40,726 nucleotides of DNA from Mayfieldus sp038329895 (lineage in GTDB: Bacteria; Actinomycetota; Thermoleophilia; Solirubrobacterales; 70-9). The translations under genes and the position numbers were made by a program. Numbering within the stretch: position 1 is the stretch's first letter; each line of letters opens with the position of its first letter. This document shows positions 7,507 to 16,039 of the stretch, one piece after another. Under the pieces are notes generated by a model. It saw only the letters and a program-made list of their open reading frames with translations, had not been told where the DNA came from and did not search any database. Location: contig JBBQNM010000011.1 of NCBI GenBank assembly GCA_038329895.1, positions 1 to 40,726 of the forward strand, given 5' to 3'.

Positions 7507-8547
7507 TCAGCCGGCAGTCGAGACCCCCAGGTCCGCCTCGATCTTCGCGACCTTGCCGTTGGTCTCATCGAAGAAATCGGTGTTGACCTTGTCCCAACCG
7601 CCGAACTTGTCGATCGTGAACAGACCCTTCGGGGTCGGGAACTTCTGCGGGTCGACCAGCTTCGGGTTCACTGGGCGGTAGCCGTTGTCAGCCCAGATCC
7701 TCTGGCCCGCGTCCGACCAGATGAAGTCAAGGAACTTCTGCGCCGCGGCCGGCGCGTCCTTGCTCACCGCGATCGGGGTCTGGATCAGGATCGTGTCGTC
7801 GGGGATGACGTAGTCGACCTTCTCGCCCGCCTGCTGGGCCTTGATCGCCTCGTTCTCGTAGGAGAGCAGGACATCGCCCTGGCCCTGGGTGAAGGCGGTC
7901 AGCGCGTCACTGCCGCTGCCCGGCTGGGCCTTTGCCTTGGAGAGCACCGTTTTCACCGCGTCCAGCGCCTGCGTCGGCGACTTGCCCTCGGCCAGCTGGG
8001 AGCCGTAGATCGCCATGATGTTCCAGCGCGCGGAGCCCGATGAGAACGGGTTGGGCGTCACGACGCTGACGTCCTTGTTGATCACGTCGTCGAAGGAGTG
8101 AATCCCCTTCGGGTTGCCCTTGCGGACGACCAGCACCACCACCGAGTCCTCGGCGATGCCCTTGTACTTGTTCTTGTCCCAGTTGGCGTCGACGATTCCG
8201 GCGTCGACCAGCCGGGTCAGGTCGCCCGCCTGGGAGAAGTGCACCAGAGAGGCGGACTGACCGGCCTCCACTGCGCGACTCTGATCGCCTGAGGCGCCGA
8301 ACGAGTCGCTGAAGCTGACTCCCTTGCCGGCCGGCGTCTTCTGGAACGTCGGCTGGAGACCGTCCGTGTAAACAGTCTCCGGGGTGGAGTAGCCGACGAC
8401 GTCGACCTTGCCGCCACTACCGCCTCCGCCGCCGTTGTCGTTGCTGCTCCCGCAGCCGACAGCCGCCAGCAGAGCGGTGAGCAGAAATATGGCCGCGCCT
8501 ATCGCGGAGACATAGTGTCGACGGCCAGGTGATATCGCCTTGCGCAT
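7507..8547 (-). CDS. sbp: Sulfate-binding lipoprotein of the sulfate ABC transporter
   Basis: This 346-residue solute-binding protein has a lipoprotein signal peptide: basic start MRKAISPGRR, hydrophobic stretch and lipobox LAAVGC, so Cys32 is likely lipidated and anchors it outside the membrane. A Gly/Ser/Asn linker follows. The body carries Sbp/CysP-type motifs, including SFDDVINKDVSVVTPNP, SSGSARWNIMAIYG and GQGDVLLSYENEA, and ends with the usual GLFTIDKFGGW region. The frame is open far upstream, but the ATG at 8547 is chosen because it begins the signal peptide. It is the first gene of the sulfate operon and is divergent from the lipase-like gene; the shared 180-bp spacer holds the promoters. 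Confidence 0.92.
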   Translation of the reverse strand: MRKAISPGRRHYVSAIGAAIFLLTALLAAVGCGSSNDNGGGGGSGGKVDVVGYSTPETVYTDGLQPTFQKTPAGKGVSFSDSFGASGDQSRAVEAGQSASLVHFSQAGDLTRLVDAGIVDANWDKNKYKGIAEDSVVVLVVRKGNPKGIHSFDDVINKDVSVVTPNPFSSGSARWNIMAIYGSQLAEGKSPTQALDAVKTVLSKAKAQPGSGSDALTAFTQGQGDVLLSYENEAIKAQQAGEKVDYVIPDDTILIQTPIAVSKDAPAAAQKFLDFIWSDAGQRIWADNGYRPVNPKLVDPQKFPTPKGLFTIDKFGGWDKVNTDFFDETNGKVAKIEADLGVSTAG

Positions 8548-8620
8548 GTTGGAGGGGGTTTCTCTCTTTCCTGATTGAGTTAGTCCAGAATAGCGAAGCG
8601 CGGCAGGGTAGCAGACCTTT

Positions 8621-8649
8621 TTGACCGATTTCGTTGGGTTCGCAATGCT
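8621..8649 (+). promoter_or_regulatory. Possible promoter for the lipase-like gene
   Basis: TTGACC (8621-8626), a 17-base spacer and AATGCT (8644-8649) resemble a housekeeping promoter about 80 bases before the ATG at 8728. The -35 box is good, the -10 box is weak. The spacer 8548-8727 is shared with the divergent sulfate operon. Confidence 0.4.
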
Positions 8650-8727
8650 CGCCTGACCCCGCCGCCGCGGTGATACGGTCCGCGCACCGGGGCTGGACGA
8701 CAACTCGCCCCAACGCAGGACACTCGG

Positions 8728-10851
8728 ATGAGAGGTATTTCGAAGCCCTTGATCGCGCTGCTGGTGTGCAGCGGCTGTCTTGGCGCGGTCTGGACGAGCA
8801 CTGCGTCGGCCGCCAAGCCGGGACCGGCGATTGACCTCTCCAACGCCGATCACTGCGACTTCATCGGCCAGCAGCAGGGCTCGCTGTGCTTGTTGCCCTT
8901 CCCCGATAACTACTACACGGTTCCCGATCACAGCACCGCGACCGGCCGACGGATAAACCTCAAGACGGAGGCGACGCAGCCCAACACAGCCGGCCAGCGG
9001 CTCGACACCGCGCCCTACAACCTCAACGACGGTTTCAGCCCCGGCCAGACGATCGTCGTCAAGGTCCCCGGGCTGAACAACGTCGCGGCGATGCAGAAGA
9101 CCGGCGCGGTGCCGATCAACCACATCGGCCGCTACGCGGACAAGAAGCAGCCGATCGTGGTGATCGACGCCACAACCCGACACCGCTGGCCGATCTGGTC
9201 GGAGATCGACTCAAATGCAACCGATCCGGACCGCGTCGCCCTGCTGATCCACCCGGCCATCAACTTCGCCGCCAAGCATCGCTACATCGTGGCCCTGCGC
9301 AACCTGCGCACCGCGGGCGGCAAGCTGATCCCCGCGCCAGTCGGCTTCCGCTACTACCGCGACCAGCTCCCCTCGAGCTCGCCGGTGATCAACCGCCGGC
9401 GTGATCACTTCGGGCGCATCTTCAGGACTCTGCGCAGGGCCCACATCAAGCGCCACAACCTCTACCTGGCGTGGGATTTCACCGTCGCCAGCGACCAGAA
9501 CCTCGCCGCACGGATGCTTCACATCCGCAACGACGCCTTCGACCAGCTCGGCGACCACGACCTCGGCGACGGAGTCGTCCAGGGACACGCCCCGCCGTTC
9601 GTAGTCACCAGCGTGCAGAACTTCACCGCTGCGCAGAACGCCAGCACCGCCCGTGAGGTGAAGGGGACCTTCATCGTGCCCTGCTATCTGAGCCCGAGCT
9701 GCGCTCCGGGCGGCAGCTTCCACCTCGGCTCCAATGGGCTGCCGACCCGCAACGGCATCTGGACGGCCAACTTCGACTGCGTGATCCCGCGGGCCGCGAT
9801 CGATCCGGGCGCCCACCCGAGTCGCCCATCGCTCTACGGGCACGGATTGCTTGGCGACGCCTCGGAGGTCGAGTCCGACGCGCAGGAGACTCTGGGGCAG
9901 TTCGGCGACATCACGTTCTGCGCCACCGACGAGATCGGGTTCTCGGAGTCCGACATCCCGATCGCGGTAACCGCGCTTCAGAACCTCTCCAACTTCCCCA
10001 AGCTCGTCGACCGCACCCAGCAGGGCCTGCTTGACGAGCTCTACCTGGGCCGGCTGATGGACAACGCCTCCGGCTTCCTGAGCAACGGCGCCTTCCACGT
10101 CAACGGGACCATCGCCTCGCCTGGAGTGATCGACCCGAGCCACCTCTACTACAACGGCAACAGCCAGGGGGGGATCCTGGGTGGCGCGCTGACCGGAGTG
10201 TCCCCGGACTTCACCCACGCCTCGCTGGGCGTGCCGGGCATGAACTACTCGCTCCTGCTTCAGCGCTCCCGCGACTTCGACACCTATGCGGCGATCCTGA
10301 ACCCGAACTATCCCGACAAGCTGACCCAGGCGCTGGGCCTGTCGGTGATTCAGATGCTTTGGGATCGCGGTGAGGCCGACGGCTACGCGCACCGGATGAC
10401 AACCGACCCGCTGCCCGATACGCCCTCACACAAGGTGCTGCTGGATGTCGGCTTCGGCGACCAGCAGGTCACCACCTGGGCGGCCGACACCGAGGCGAGG
10501 ACGATCGGCGCCGCCGCCCATGCGCCGGTGCTCGATCCCGGGCGCTGGCCCGGAGTCGACCAGCTCTGGGGCATTCCGCGGATCAGCAGCTATCCGTTCG
10601 GGGGCTCGGCGATTTTCTACTGGGACATCGGGCCGATCCGGCCGGACCCGGCGAACCCGTCGAACCAGATTGGAGTTGGCCCCCCGCCGCTTACCAACAC
10701 GCCGAATCGATCGGGTCAGGACCCGCACGAGGCGCCACGTCGGGCGCTGGCCGAGCAGCAGTTGGTCTCCGGGTTCCTGCAGCCAAACGGGGTGATCACC
10801 GACACCTGCGGTGGCAGGCCCTGCTACGCGGGATCGTGGACGGGCCCGTAG
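8728..10851 (+). CDS. Large secreted alpha/beta-hydrolase-like protein (lipase/esterase-like)
   Basis: This 707-residue protein starts with a signal peptide (MRGISKPLIALLVCSGCLGA, cleavage likely after ASA). The N-terminal third has a segment PFPDNYYTV followed by beta-rich sequence, similar in style to the N-terminal domains of surface lipases of the VolA type. A possible nucleophile elbow GNSQGG lies in YYNGNSQGGILGGAL in the second half, followed by hydrolase-like GVPGMNY, a possible acid residue near VGFGDQQV, and a possible catalytic His in DPHEAPRR near the end. Paired cysteines (CGGRPC at the C-terminus, CYLSPSC) suggest disulfides, consistent with export. I infer a secreted ester hydrolase; the substrate is unknown. 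One base separates it from the next gene, so they form an operon. Confidence 0.7.
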   Translation: MRGISKPLIALLVCSGCLGAVWTSTASAAKPGPAIDLSNADHCDFIGQQQGSLCLLPFPDNYYTVPDHSTATGRRINLKTEATQPNTAGQRLDTAPYNLNDGFSPGQTIVVKVPGLNNVAAMQKTGAVPINHIGRYADKKQPIVVIDATTRHRWPIWSEIDSNATDPDRVALLIHPAINFAAKHRYIVALRNLRTAGGKLIPAPVGFRYYRDQLPSSSPVINRRRDHFGRIFRTLRRAHIKRHNLYLAWDFTVASDQNLAARMLHIRNDAFDQLGDHDLGDGVVQGHAPPFVVTSVQNFTAAQNASTAREVKGTFIVPCYLSPSCAPGGSFHLGSNGLPTRNGIWTANFDCVIPRAAIDPGAHPSRPSLYGHGLLGDASEVESDAQETLGQFGDITFCATDEIGFSESDIPIAVTALQNLSNFPKLVDRTQQGLLDELYLGRLMDNASGFLSNGAFHVNGTIASPGVIDPSHLYYNGNSQGGILGGALTGVSPDFTHASLGVPGMNYSLLLQRSRDFDTYAAILNPNYPDKLTQALGLSVIQMLWDRGEADGYAHRMTTDPLPDTPSHKVLLDVGFGDQQVTTWAADTEARTIGAAAHAPVLDPGRWPGVDQLWGIPRISSYPFGGSAIFYWDIGPIRPDPANPSNQIGVGPPPLTNTPNRSGQDPHEAPRRALAEQQLVSGFLQPNGVITDTCGGRPCYAGSWTGP

Positions 10852-10852
10852 C

Positions 10853-11731
10853 GTGGTGACCGTCGAGGCGGTCCGCACTCCCGAGGAGCGCTTCGAGGGG
10901 CTCCCCGGCTTCCCGTTCGAGCCCCACTACCGGGAGGTCGACGGGTTGCGCCTCGCGCACGTCGACGAGGGCGATGGGCAGCCGGTCGTCTTCTTTCACG
11001 GCGAGCCGACCTGGTCGTACCTGTGGCGCAAGGTGATCCCCCCGGTGCGCGACGCCGGGTACCGCTGCGTCGCCCCGGACCTCGCCGGCTTCGGGCGCTC
11101 CGACAAGCCCACCGACATCGATTGGTACTCCTACGACCGCCACGTCGAGATGACCGCCGGGCTGCTCACCGAGCTCGACCTTCGCGACGCGACGGCGGTC
11201 GTCCACGACTGGGGCGGCCCGATCGGTTTGCGGCTCGCGGTCGAGCACCCGGATCGGATCTCGCGCCTCGTGATCATGGACACCGGGCTGTTCACCGGCC
11301 ACCAGAAGATGACCGACGCCTGGATTGCCTTCCGCGACTTCGTGCAGCGCACCGAGGACCTCCCCGTCGGGATGCTGGTCCGTCGCGCCTGCCTCGAGGA
11401 CCCGGGCGACGAGGTCGCTGCCGCCTACGAGGCGCCGTTTCCCGATCCGGCGTCGAAGGCCGGGACACGCGCCTTCCCGCTCATGCTTCCCACCGAGCCC
11501 GACGCTCCCGGGGCTGAGGCCGGACAGCGGGTGCTCGAAGCGCTACGCGAGGACGACCGACCGACGCTGACCCTCTGGGCCGATTCGGACCCGATCATCC
11601 CGCCACACGTGGGCGAGCGCTTCTGCGATTCGATTGGGCGGCCCAAGCCGCAGCTGATCGAGGGCGCCTCGCACTTTCTCCAGGAGGACGCCGGCGAGCG
11701 GATTGGCGGCCTGATCGCCGACTGGCTCTAG
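10853..11731 (+). CDS. Haloalkane dehalogenase-like alpha/beta hydrolase
   Basis: This 292-residue hydrolase resembles haloalkane dehalogenases: HGEPTW (residues 49-54) supplies the oxyanion region and a halide-stabilising Trp54 candidate, Asp119 in HDWGG is the nucleophile with Trp120 beside it, and His in GASHFLQED is the general base. Using Asp instead of Ser as nucleophile separates this family from esterases. By family the reaction is hydrolytic cleavage of a carbon-halogen bond to an alcohol and halide in the cytoplasm. The first of two tandem GTG codons is used as start because it lies directly after the preceding stop codon; the frame is open farther upstream inside that gene. Its stop shares the tetranucleotide CTAG with the convergent phosphoesterase stop. 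Confidence 0.85.
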   Translation: MVTVEAVRTPEERFEGLPGFPFEPHYREVDGLRLAHVDEGDGQPVVFFHGEPTWSYLWRKVIPPVRDAGYRCVAPDLAGFGRSDKPTDIDWYSYDRHVEMTAGLLTELDLRDATAVVHDWGGPIGLRLAVEHPDRISRLVIMDTGLFTGHQKMTDAWIAFRDFVQRTEDLPVGMLVRRACLEDPGDEVAAAYEAPFPDPASKAGTRAFPLMLPTEPDAPGAEAGQRVLEALREDDRPTLTLWADSDPIIPPHVGERFCDSIGRPKPQLIEGASHFLQEDAGERIGGLIADWL

Positions 11732-12864
11732 ACGTTTGCTGCGGCCCGCTTGCCCGCCGCCACCGTGCGGCGCATCGCCGCATCCAACTCGGCGCGCGAC
11801 CGCCCGTGCAGCAGCTCGCGACGCTCCGGCGGGCCCTCGTCGCCGATCCAGGTGACGGTGCCGGGCCAGAACAGGCTGCGCTCCGGGGTCGGGCCGCAAA
11901 GCCCCGGCGAGTAGGTCCAGCTCCCGGTGCTGTGCAGGCGCCCGCCTTTGCCGAGCTTCCATTCGGATAGGTCGTCCCGATCCAAGGGACCCGGGCGGTG
12001 CGTGTGACCGAACACGACGTAGTCGTCTTGGACGCCGAGGCGCCCGAGAACCTCGCGCATCGCCGACAGGCCGGCGCGTGAGATTCCGGGGGGCGAGATG
12101 TCGGTGTCGAATCGCCGTTTCAGCGCCCGGCTGAGACCACGGGCGGCGGCCGGGAACGCGACAGAACCGAGGAAGCGATTCCTCAAGCCCCCGGAGCGAT
12201 CCCCGTTCAGGCGCCGCCAGACCGCGGTCGTCGGTCGCGCCCGGCCGCCGATTCGCTGCGGCCCCCGGGCCTGCGCAAAGCCCCAGCTGAAGCCGTAGAT
12301 CGGCCCGATTGCGCGCTCGTAGTCGTCCGGAATCGCCGGATCGGGGATCGCCCCGACCACGCGCATCGTCGCGGCGGCGCTCAGGCACTCGATCGTCGGT
12401 ATCGCCATGTGGCAGTCCAGGTAGTGCCCGTGCGTGGCCCAGACGTCTTCGCGCAGGCGCAGGCCGGGGTAGGCGAGGCTGAGTCGCGCGGGGCGAACCC
12501 GCTCAGCGATGCCCGCGGCGAGCTCCGAGGTCGGCTCGAATCGATGCTCGAGGCCAAGCCGGCTCGGATGCCCGAGTGAATGGCGCTCGAGCAGCTGCTC
12601 GGCGAGTCGGTGGTCGTGGTTGCCTGGGACCAGCACCACCTCGCCGCCGCCCAACGCCGCCCCGAGCAGCTCGAGGAACGGTGACGCCAGCTCGAGGATC
12701 TCCCCGACGGGGCGATCGCGAAGCTCGAGCACGTCGCCGAGCAGCACCACACGGTCGGCGCCCGCCAGCTCGTCGAGGAGCGTTACGCAGAGCTCGGGGT
12801 CGCGAGCAAGGTCGGCGCACACGATCGTGCCCAGGTGCAGGTCGGAGATCACCGCCGTTCGCAT
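11728..12864 (-). CDS. Calcineurin-like metallophosphoesterase
   Basis: This 378-residue phosphoesterase keeps the full metal-binding set: D8 and H10 in SDLHLG, D44 in GDVLELRD, N82/H83 in GNHDH, H145 in THGHYLD, and H287/H289 in GHTHRPG. The arrangement resembles LpxH/YfcE-type enzymes, which use two metal ions to hydrolyse phosphodiesters or pyrophosphates. True UDP-diacylglucosamine hydrolysis is doubtful here because nothing suggests lipid A synthesis, so the substrate is open. The middle region (about 160-270) is longer and Arg-rich compared with small members. The gene starts only 9 bases from the first of two tandem palindromes, which therefore may regulate it. Confidence 0.88.
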   Translation of the reverse strand: MRTAVISDLHLGTIVCADLARDPELCVTLLDELAGADRVVLLGDVLELRDRPVGEILELASPFLELLGAALGGGEVVLVPGNHDHRLAEQLLERHSLGHPSRLGLEHRFEPTSELAAGIAERVRPARLSLAYPGLRLREDVWATHGHYLDCHMAIPTIECLSAAATMRVVGAIPDPAIPDDYERAIGPIYGFSWGFAQARGPQRIGGRARPTTAVWRRLNGDRSGGLRNRFLGSVAFPAAARGLSRALKRRFDTDISPPGISRAGLSAMREVLGRLGVQDDYVVFGHTHRPGPLDRDDLSEWKLGKGGRLHSTGSWTYSPGLCGPTPERSLFWPGTVTWIGDEGPPERRELLHGRSRAELDAAMRRTVAAGKRAAANV

Positions 12865-12873
12865 TGCCTAACT

Positions 12874-12914
12874 CTGACCGAAGGTCAGGACGGGCGCTGC
12901 TGACCGAAGGTCAG
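12874..12914. promoter_or_regulatory. Tandem palindromic operator pair between phosphoesterase and mce operon
   Basis: CTGACCGAAGGTCAGGA occurs twice, at 12874-12890 and 12900-12916. In each copy CTGACC and GGTCAG are perfect inverted 6-bp arms around GAA. Start-to-start spacing is 26 bases, and the similarity extends into the following bases (YGGGMGC). Two identical dyads in a divergent intergenic region look like binding sites for a dimeric repressor such as a TetR-family protein. No such regulator gene lies in the window. Confidence 0.7.
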
Positions 12915-13000
12915 GATGGGAGCGGCCCAGGCGGGCGTTGAGATGGCGTTAAGGGAGTGGGCGCGACGTGCAAACGTCTGTACAGGCGTCGATATTGAGT

Positions 13001-13028
13001 TTGTGCAGGCGCTCTGCTGGGATACGAT
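13001..13028 (+). promoter_or_regulatory. Probable promoter of the mce operon
   Basis: TTGTGC (13001-13006), a 16-base spacer and TACGAT (13023-13028) resemble a housekeeping promoter ending about 48 bases before the first mce start. A direct repeat TGTRCAGGCG (12979-12988 and 13002-13011, 23 bases apart) overlaps the -35 box, and TTGTGCA matches a half-site of the palindromes upstream of the hydrolase and monooxygenase genes. Confidence 0.6.
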
Positions 13029-13076
13029 CGTGGGGCAGGAAAGACGTCGTCGGGCGGGAGGACTCGGCGACTCCTG

Positions 13077-14525
13077 GTGAAGGACGGATCGACGCCGGCG
13101 AATTCGCGAAACCAGCCAGCCGACCCAAGCGAGGGAGAGCCCGGAAACGGCGCTCCGGTCGGCGACGGCAACCGCAGCCGCGACCGCGGCTCGGTCGCCT
13201 CGCGCGTGCTTGCCGTGGGGGCGCTGGTCGCCGTCGTGCTCCTGGTCACGATGCTGCTGCTCGGCGGCGGAGGGGCGCACAAGTACAAGCTGCTGTTCCA
13301 GACCGGCGGTCAGCTGGTGAAGGGAAACGAGGTGCTGATCGGGGGCACGCCGGTCGGCTCGATCGACGACATAAAGCTGACCGACAACAACCAGGCGGAG
13401 GTGTCGATCACCCTCGACCAGGCGCTGCACGAGGGGACCACGGCGGTGATCCGTGCCACCTCGCTGTCTGGCGTCGCCAACCACTACGTCTCTCTGACAC
13501 CGGGGCCCAACAACGCCCCGGAACTGGCCAAGGACGCGACGTTGACCGGCGCCGACACGACGACGCCGGTCGACCTCGACCAGCTCTTCGACACTTTCAA
13601 CGGACCGGCTCGCAAATCGCTGCGCCTGTTGATCCAGGGTTTCGATCAGACCTACGTCGGCAAGGGGCCGCAGGCGAACAAGACCTACAAGTACTTCGCG
13701 CCCTCCCTGAGCGCCACCGACCGCGTGCTGCAGGAGCTGAACCGAGACCAGGGGGTGTTGACGAACTTCATCGTCAACTCCTCGCGCGTGTTCACCGCGG
13801 TCAGCGAGCGAAGCAATGACCTCTCCGGGCTGATCTCCAACTCCAACCAGGCGCTGGGCGCGATCGCGAGCCAGAACCGCGCCTTCGACCGCAGCCTGGC
13901 GGTGCTGCCCTCGACCCTGCGGCAGGGCAACACGACCTTCGTCAACCTGCGCGCCGCCCTCGACGACCTCGATCCGCTGGTCAACACGTCGAAGGTCGCG
14001 ACCCGCAACCTCGACCCGTTCCTGCGCAAGGTCCAGCCGGTCCTGCATCGGGCAGTTCCGGTGTTCACCGACCTGCGCAAGGTCGTCAACCTCCCCGGCG
14101 CCAACAACGATCTCGCGGACTCGGTCAAGGCGCTGCCGAAGCTGGAGCCCAGGGCGCGCACCGCCTTCCCGGCCGCGGTCAACGCGAGCAACGCCTCGCT
14201 TCCGTTCATCCGCTTCGCCCGCCCATACTCGCCCGACCTGTTCGGTGCCTTGACCGCGCTCGGCCAGGTGACGGCGTTCTACGACGCCAACGGCCACTTC
14301 GCTCGGGTGCAGCCGGCGAACGCAAACCTGTTCGAGGTTAATCCTGTCACCCGCAACCTCGACCCGATACCGCCCGACCAGCAGTTCAACGGCCTGAATT
14401 TCTCGATCTACAAGCGCTGTCCCGGCGGCTCGACGCAGCCGATCCCCGGATCGAATCCCTTCACCGACAACGGCAACCTCGGACCCGGTGACTGCAACAC
14501 CGCCAACGTGCCACCCGGCCCATGA
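13077..14525 (+). CDS. MCE-family protein, first gene of a six-gene mce operon
   Basis: This 482-residue protein has a charged cytoplasmic N-terminus, one membrane helix (about residues 43-63, VLAVGALVAVVLLVTMLLL), then an MlaD/MCE domain (about 70-145) with the typical pattern QLVKGNEVLIGGTPVGSI and a closing NHYVSLTPGP. The remainder is a long helical region and a Pro/Gly-rich tail. MCE proteins of actinobacteria assemble as heteromeric tubes that carry lipids or sterols across the envelope. The GTG start at 13077 follows GGGAGGA at a rather long distance, so the exact start is moderately certain. Its stop overlaps the next start (ATGA). Confidence 0.9.
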   Translation: MKDGSTPANSRNQPADPSEGEPGNGAPVGDGNRSRDRGSVASRVLAVGALVAVVLLVTMLLLGGGGAHKYKLLFQTGGQLVKGNEVLIGGTPVGSIDDIKLTDNNQAEVSITLDQALHEGTTAVIRATSLSGVANHYVSLTPGPNNAPELAKDATLTGADTTTPVDLDQLFDTFNGPARKSLRLLIQGFDQTYVGKGPQANKTYKYFAPSLSATDRVLQELNRDQGVLTNFIVNSSRVFTAVSERSNDLSGLISNSNQALGAIASQNRAFDRSLAVLPSTLRQGNTTFVNLRAALDDLDPLVNTSKVATRNLDPFLRKVQPVLHRAVPVFTDLRKVVNLPGANNDLADSVKALPKLEPRARTAFPAAVNASNASLPFIRFARPYSPDLFGALTALGQVTAFYDANGHFARVQPANANLFEVNPVTRNLDPIPPDQQFNGLNFSIYKRCPGGSTQPIPGSNPFTDNGNLGPGDCNTANVPPGP

Positions 14526-16039
14526 GGAGGCTGCTGGCGACACTCGTGATCGTCGTGGCCTGCACCGGCCTGGTGCTCGCGGGCACCGCCGGCTCCAGCG
14601 GCGGCGGCACCTACAACGTTCGCGGCATCTTCGACAACGGCGGCTTCATCGTCCCTGGCGAGGATGTGCGGGTGGCGGGCGCGAACGTCGGTACGGTGGG
14701 CTCGGTCGACGTCACCAGCAAGGACGAGACGGCGAGCCTCCAGGGCGGCCCGCATCCGATCCCCGGCAAGGCGGTGGTGGTGATGAAGATCACCGACCCC
14801 GGCTTCCAGGACTTCCGCCGCGACGCCTCCTGCCTGATCAGGCCGCAATCGCTGATCGGCGAGAAGTACATCGACTGCCAGGTGACCCAGCCGCGGGCGC
14901 CCGGCTCAAAGCCGCCGCCCTCGCTCACCCAGGTCCCGGATGGGCAGCCGGGCTCCGGTGAGTACCTGCTGCCGATCGAGAACAACGGCAAGGCCGCCGA
15001 CCTCGACCTGATCAACGACATCCAGCGTCTGCCGTTCGCTGAACGCTTCCGGCTCATCATCAACGACCTCGGCGCCAGCCTGGCGGCGCGCGGCCCCGAC
15101 CTCGCCGAGGTGGTGCGCCGCGCCGACCCGGCGCTGCGCCAGCTCGACCGCGTGCTGGCGACCCTCGCCGCCCAGAACCACGCGCTCGCCAAGCTGACCG
15201 GCGACTCCGACGCGATCCTCGCACCGCTCGCCCGCGAGCGCGCCCACGTCGCCGGCTTCATCGACACAGCCGGCCAGACCGCGGCCGCCTCAGCCGAGCG
15301 CCGGGCAGACATCGAGCGCGGCCTTCAGAAGCTGCCTCGGACCCTCGTCGAGCTGCGTCAGACGATGCGCGACCTCGGTGGCTTCAGCCGTCAGGCGACC
15401 CCCGTGTTCTCCAACTTCGGCAAGGCCGCCCCGTCGCTGACCGTCGCCTCGAAGCAACTGGCGCCGTTCGCCACGGCGACCAACATCTCGCTGCGCAGCC
15501 TCGGCAACGCCGCGGTGCAGGCAGGACCGCTGCTGGTCCAGGCCGACCCGACGATCCAGAACCTGACCAACCTCGCGAAGGCCGGCGCAAGCCCGCTGAC
15601 CAACCTCGGAAAGCTGCTGAAGAGCCTGCGCAAGACGAAGGGCTTCGAGCACTTGATGAGCTTCCTCTACAACAACGTCGGCTGGTCCAACGGTTACGAC
15701 CAGTTCGGCCATCTGCTGCGCGAGAACCTGCTCGCGACCAACTGCATTGACTACGAGACGTCGGCTGCCATCGGGCAGGGGGCGGGTTGTCAGGCCAACT
15801 GGAAGCACGCCACCGCCAGCGCCAGCGTCGCGCGCACGCCGAACCTGGGCCGCCTCGGAAGGCTGCTCGCTCTCACCGAGCGGTCCAATCGCACGCAGAG
15901 CCGCGGGGCCGGGCGGACCAAGCCGCTGAATGAGCCCACCCGGACCGGGCCGCGACCCGTCGGCGCCGGGAAGGGCGCCAACGGCCCGGGCGCTGGGGGC
16001 AGCGCACGGGACGTCCTCAAATACCTGCTGGGGCAATGA
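14522..16039 (+). CDS. MCE-family protein, second gene, possible lipoprotein
   Basis: This 505-residue MCE protein starts by ATGA overlap with the previous stop. The N-terminus MRRLLATLVIVVAC has a lipobox-like VVAC, so Cys14 could be lipidated like the LprK/MceE subunit of mycobacterial mce operons; otherwise it is a membrane anchor. The MCE domain (about 35-130) contains GGFIVPGEDVRVAGANVGTV and ends with GEKYIDCQV. A long helical region follows, then an Arg/Gly-rich, low-complexity C-terminus. It is expected to be one subunit of the lipid-transfer assembly in the envelope. Confidence 0.88.
   Translation: MRRLLATLVIVVACTGLVLAGTAGSSGGGTYNVRGIFDNGGFIVPGEDVRVAGANVGTVGSVDVTSKDETASLQGGPHPIPGKAVVVMKITDPGFQDFRRDASCLIRPQSLIGEKYIDCQVTQPRAPGSKPPPSLTQVPDGQPGSGEYLLPIENNGKAADLDLINDIQRLPFAERFRLIINDLGASLAARGPDLAEVVRRADPALRQLDRVLATLAAQNHALAKLTGDSDAILAPLARERAHVAGFIDTAGQTAAASAERRADIERGLQKLPRTLVELRQTMRDLGGFSRQATPVFSNFGKAAPSLTVASKQLAPFATATNISLRSLGNAAVQAGPLLVQADPTIQNLTNLAKAGASPLTNLGKLLKSLRKTKGFEHLMSFLYNNVGWSNGYDQFGHLLRENLLATNCIDYETSAAIGQGAGCQANWKHATASASVARTPNLGRLGRLLALTERSNRTQSRGAGRTKPLNEPTRTGPRPVGAGKGANGPGAGGSARDVLKYLLGQ

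Noticed and set aside
7507..7568. ATG at 7568 as the start of cysT
   Set aside because: It lies inside sbp and would add an Arg-rich segment unlike permease N-termini, and would read through the large hairpin.
8548..9183. N-terminal extension of the sulfate-binding protein
   Set aside because: The frame is open upstream, but the lipoprotein signal peptide at 8547 shows where the protein begins; the extension overlaps the divergent gene.
12885..14543. A 552-residue open frame on the minus strand opposite the first mce gene
   Set aside because: It is an antisense shadow of a strongly supported MCE protein; its composition is Arg/Gly/Val/Gln-rich with no domain. The same applies to other long antisense frames across the mce operon, which are common in GC-rich genes.
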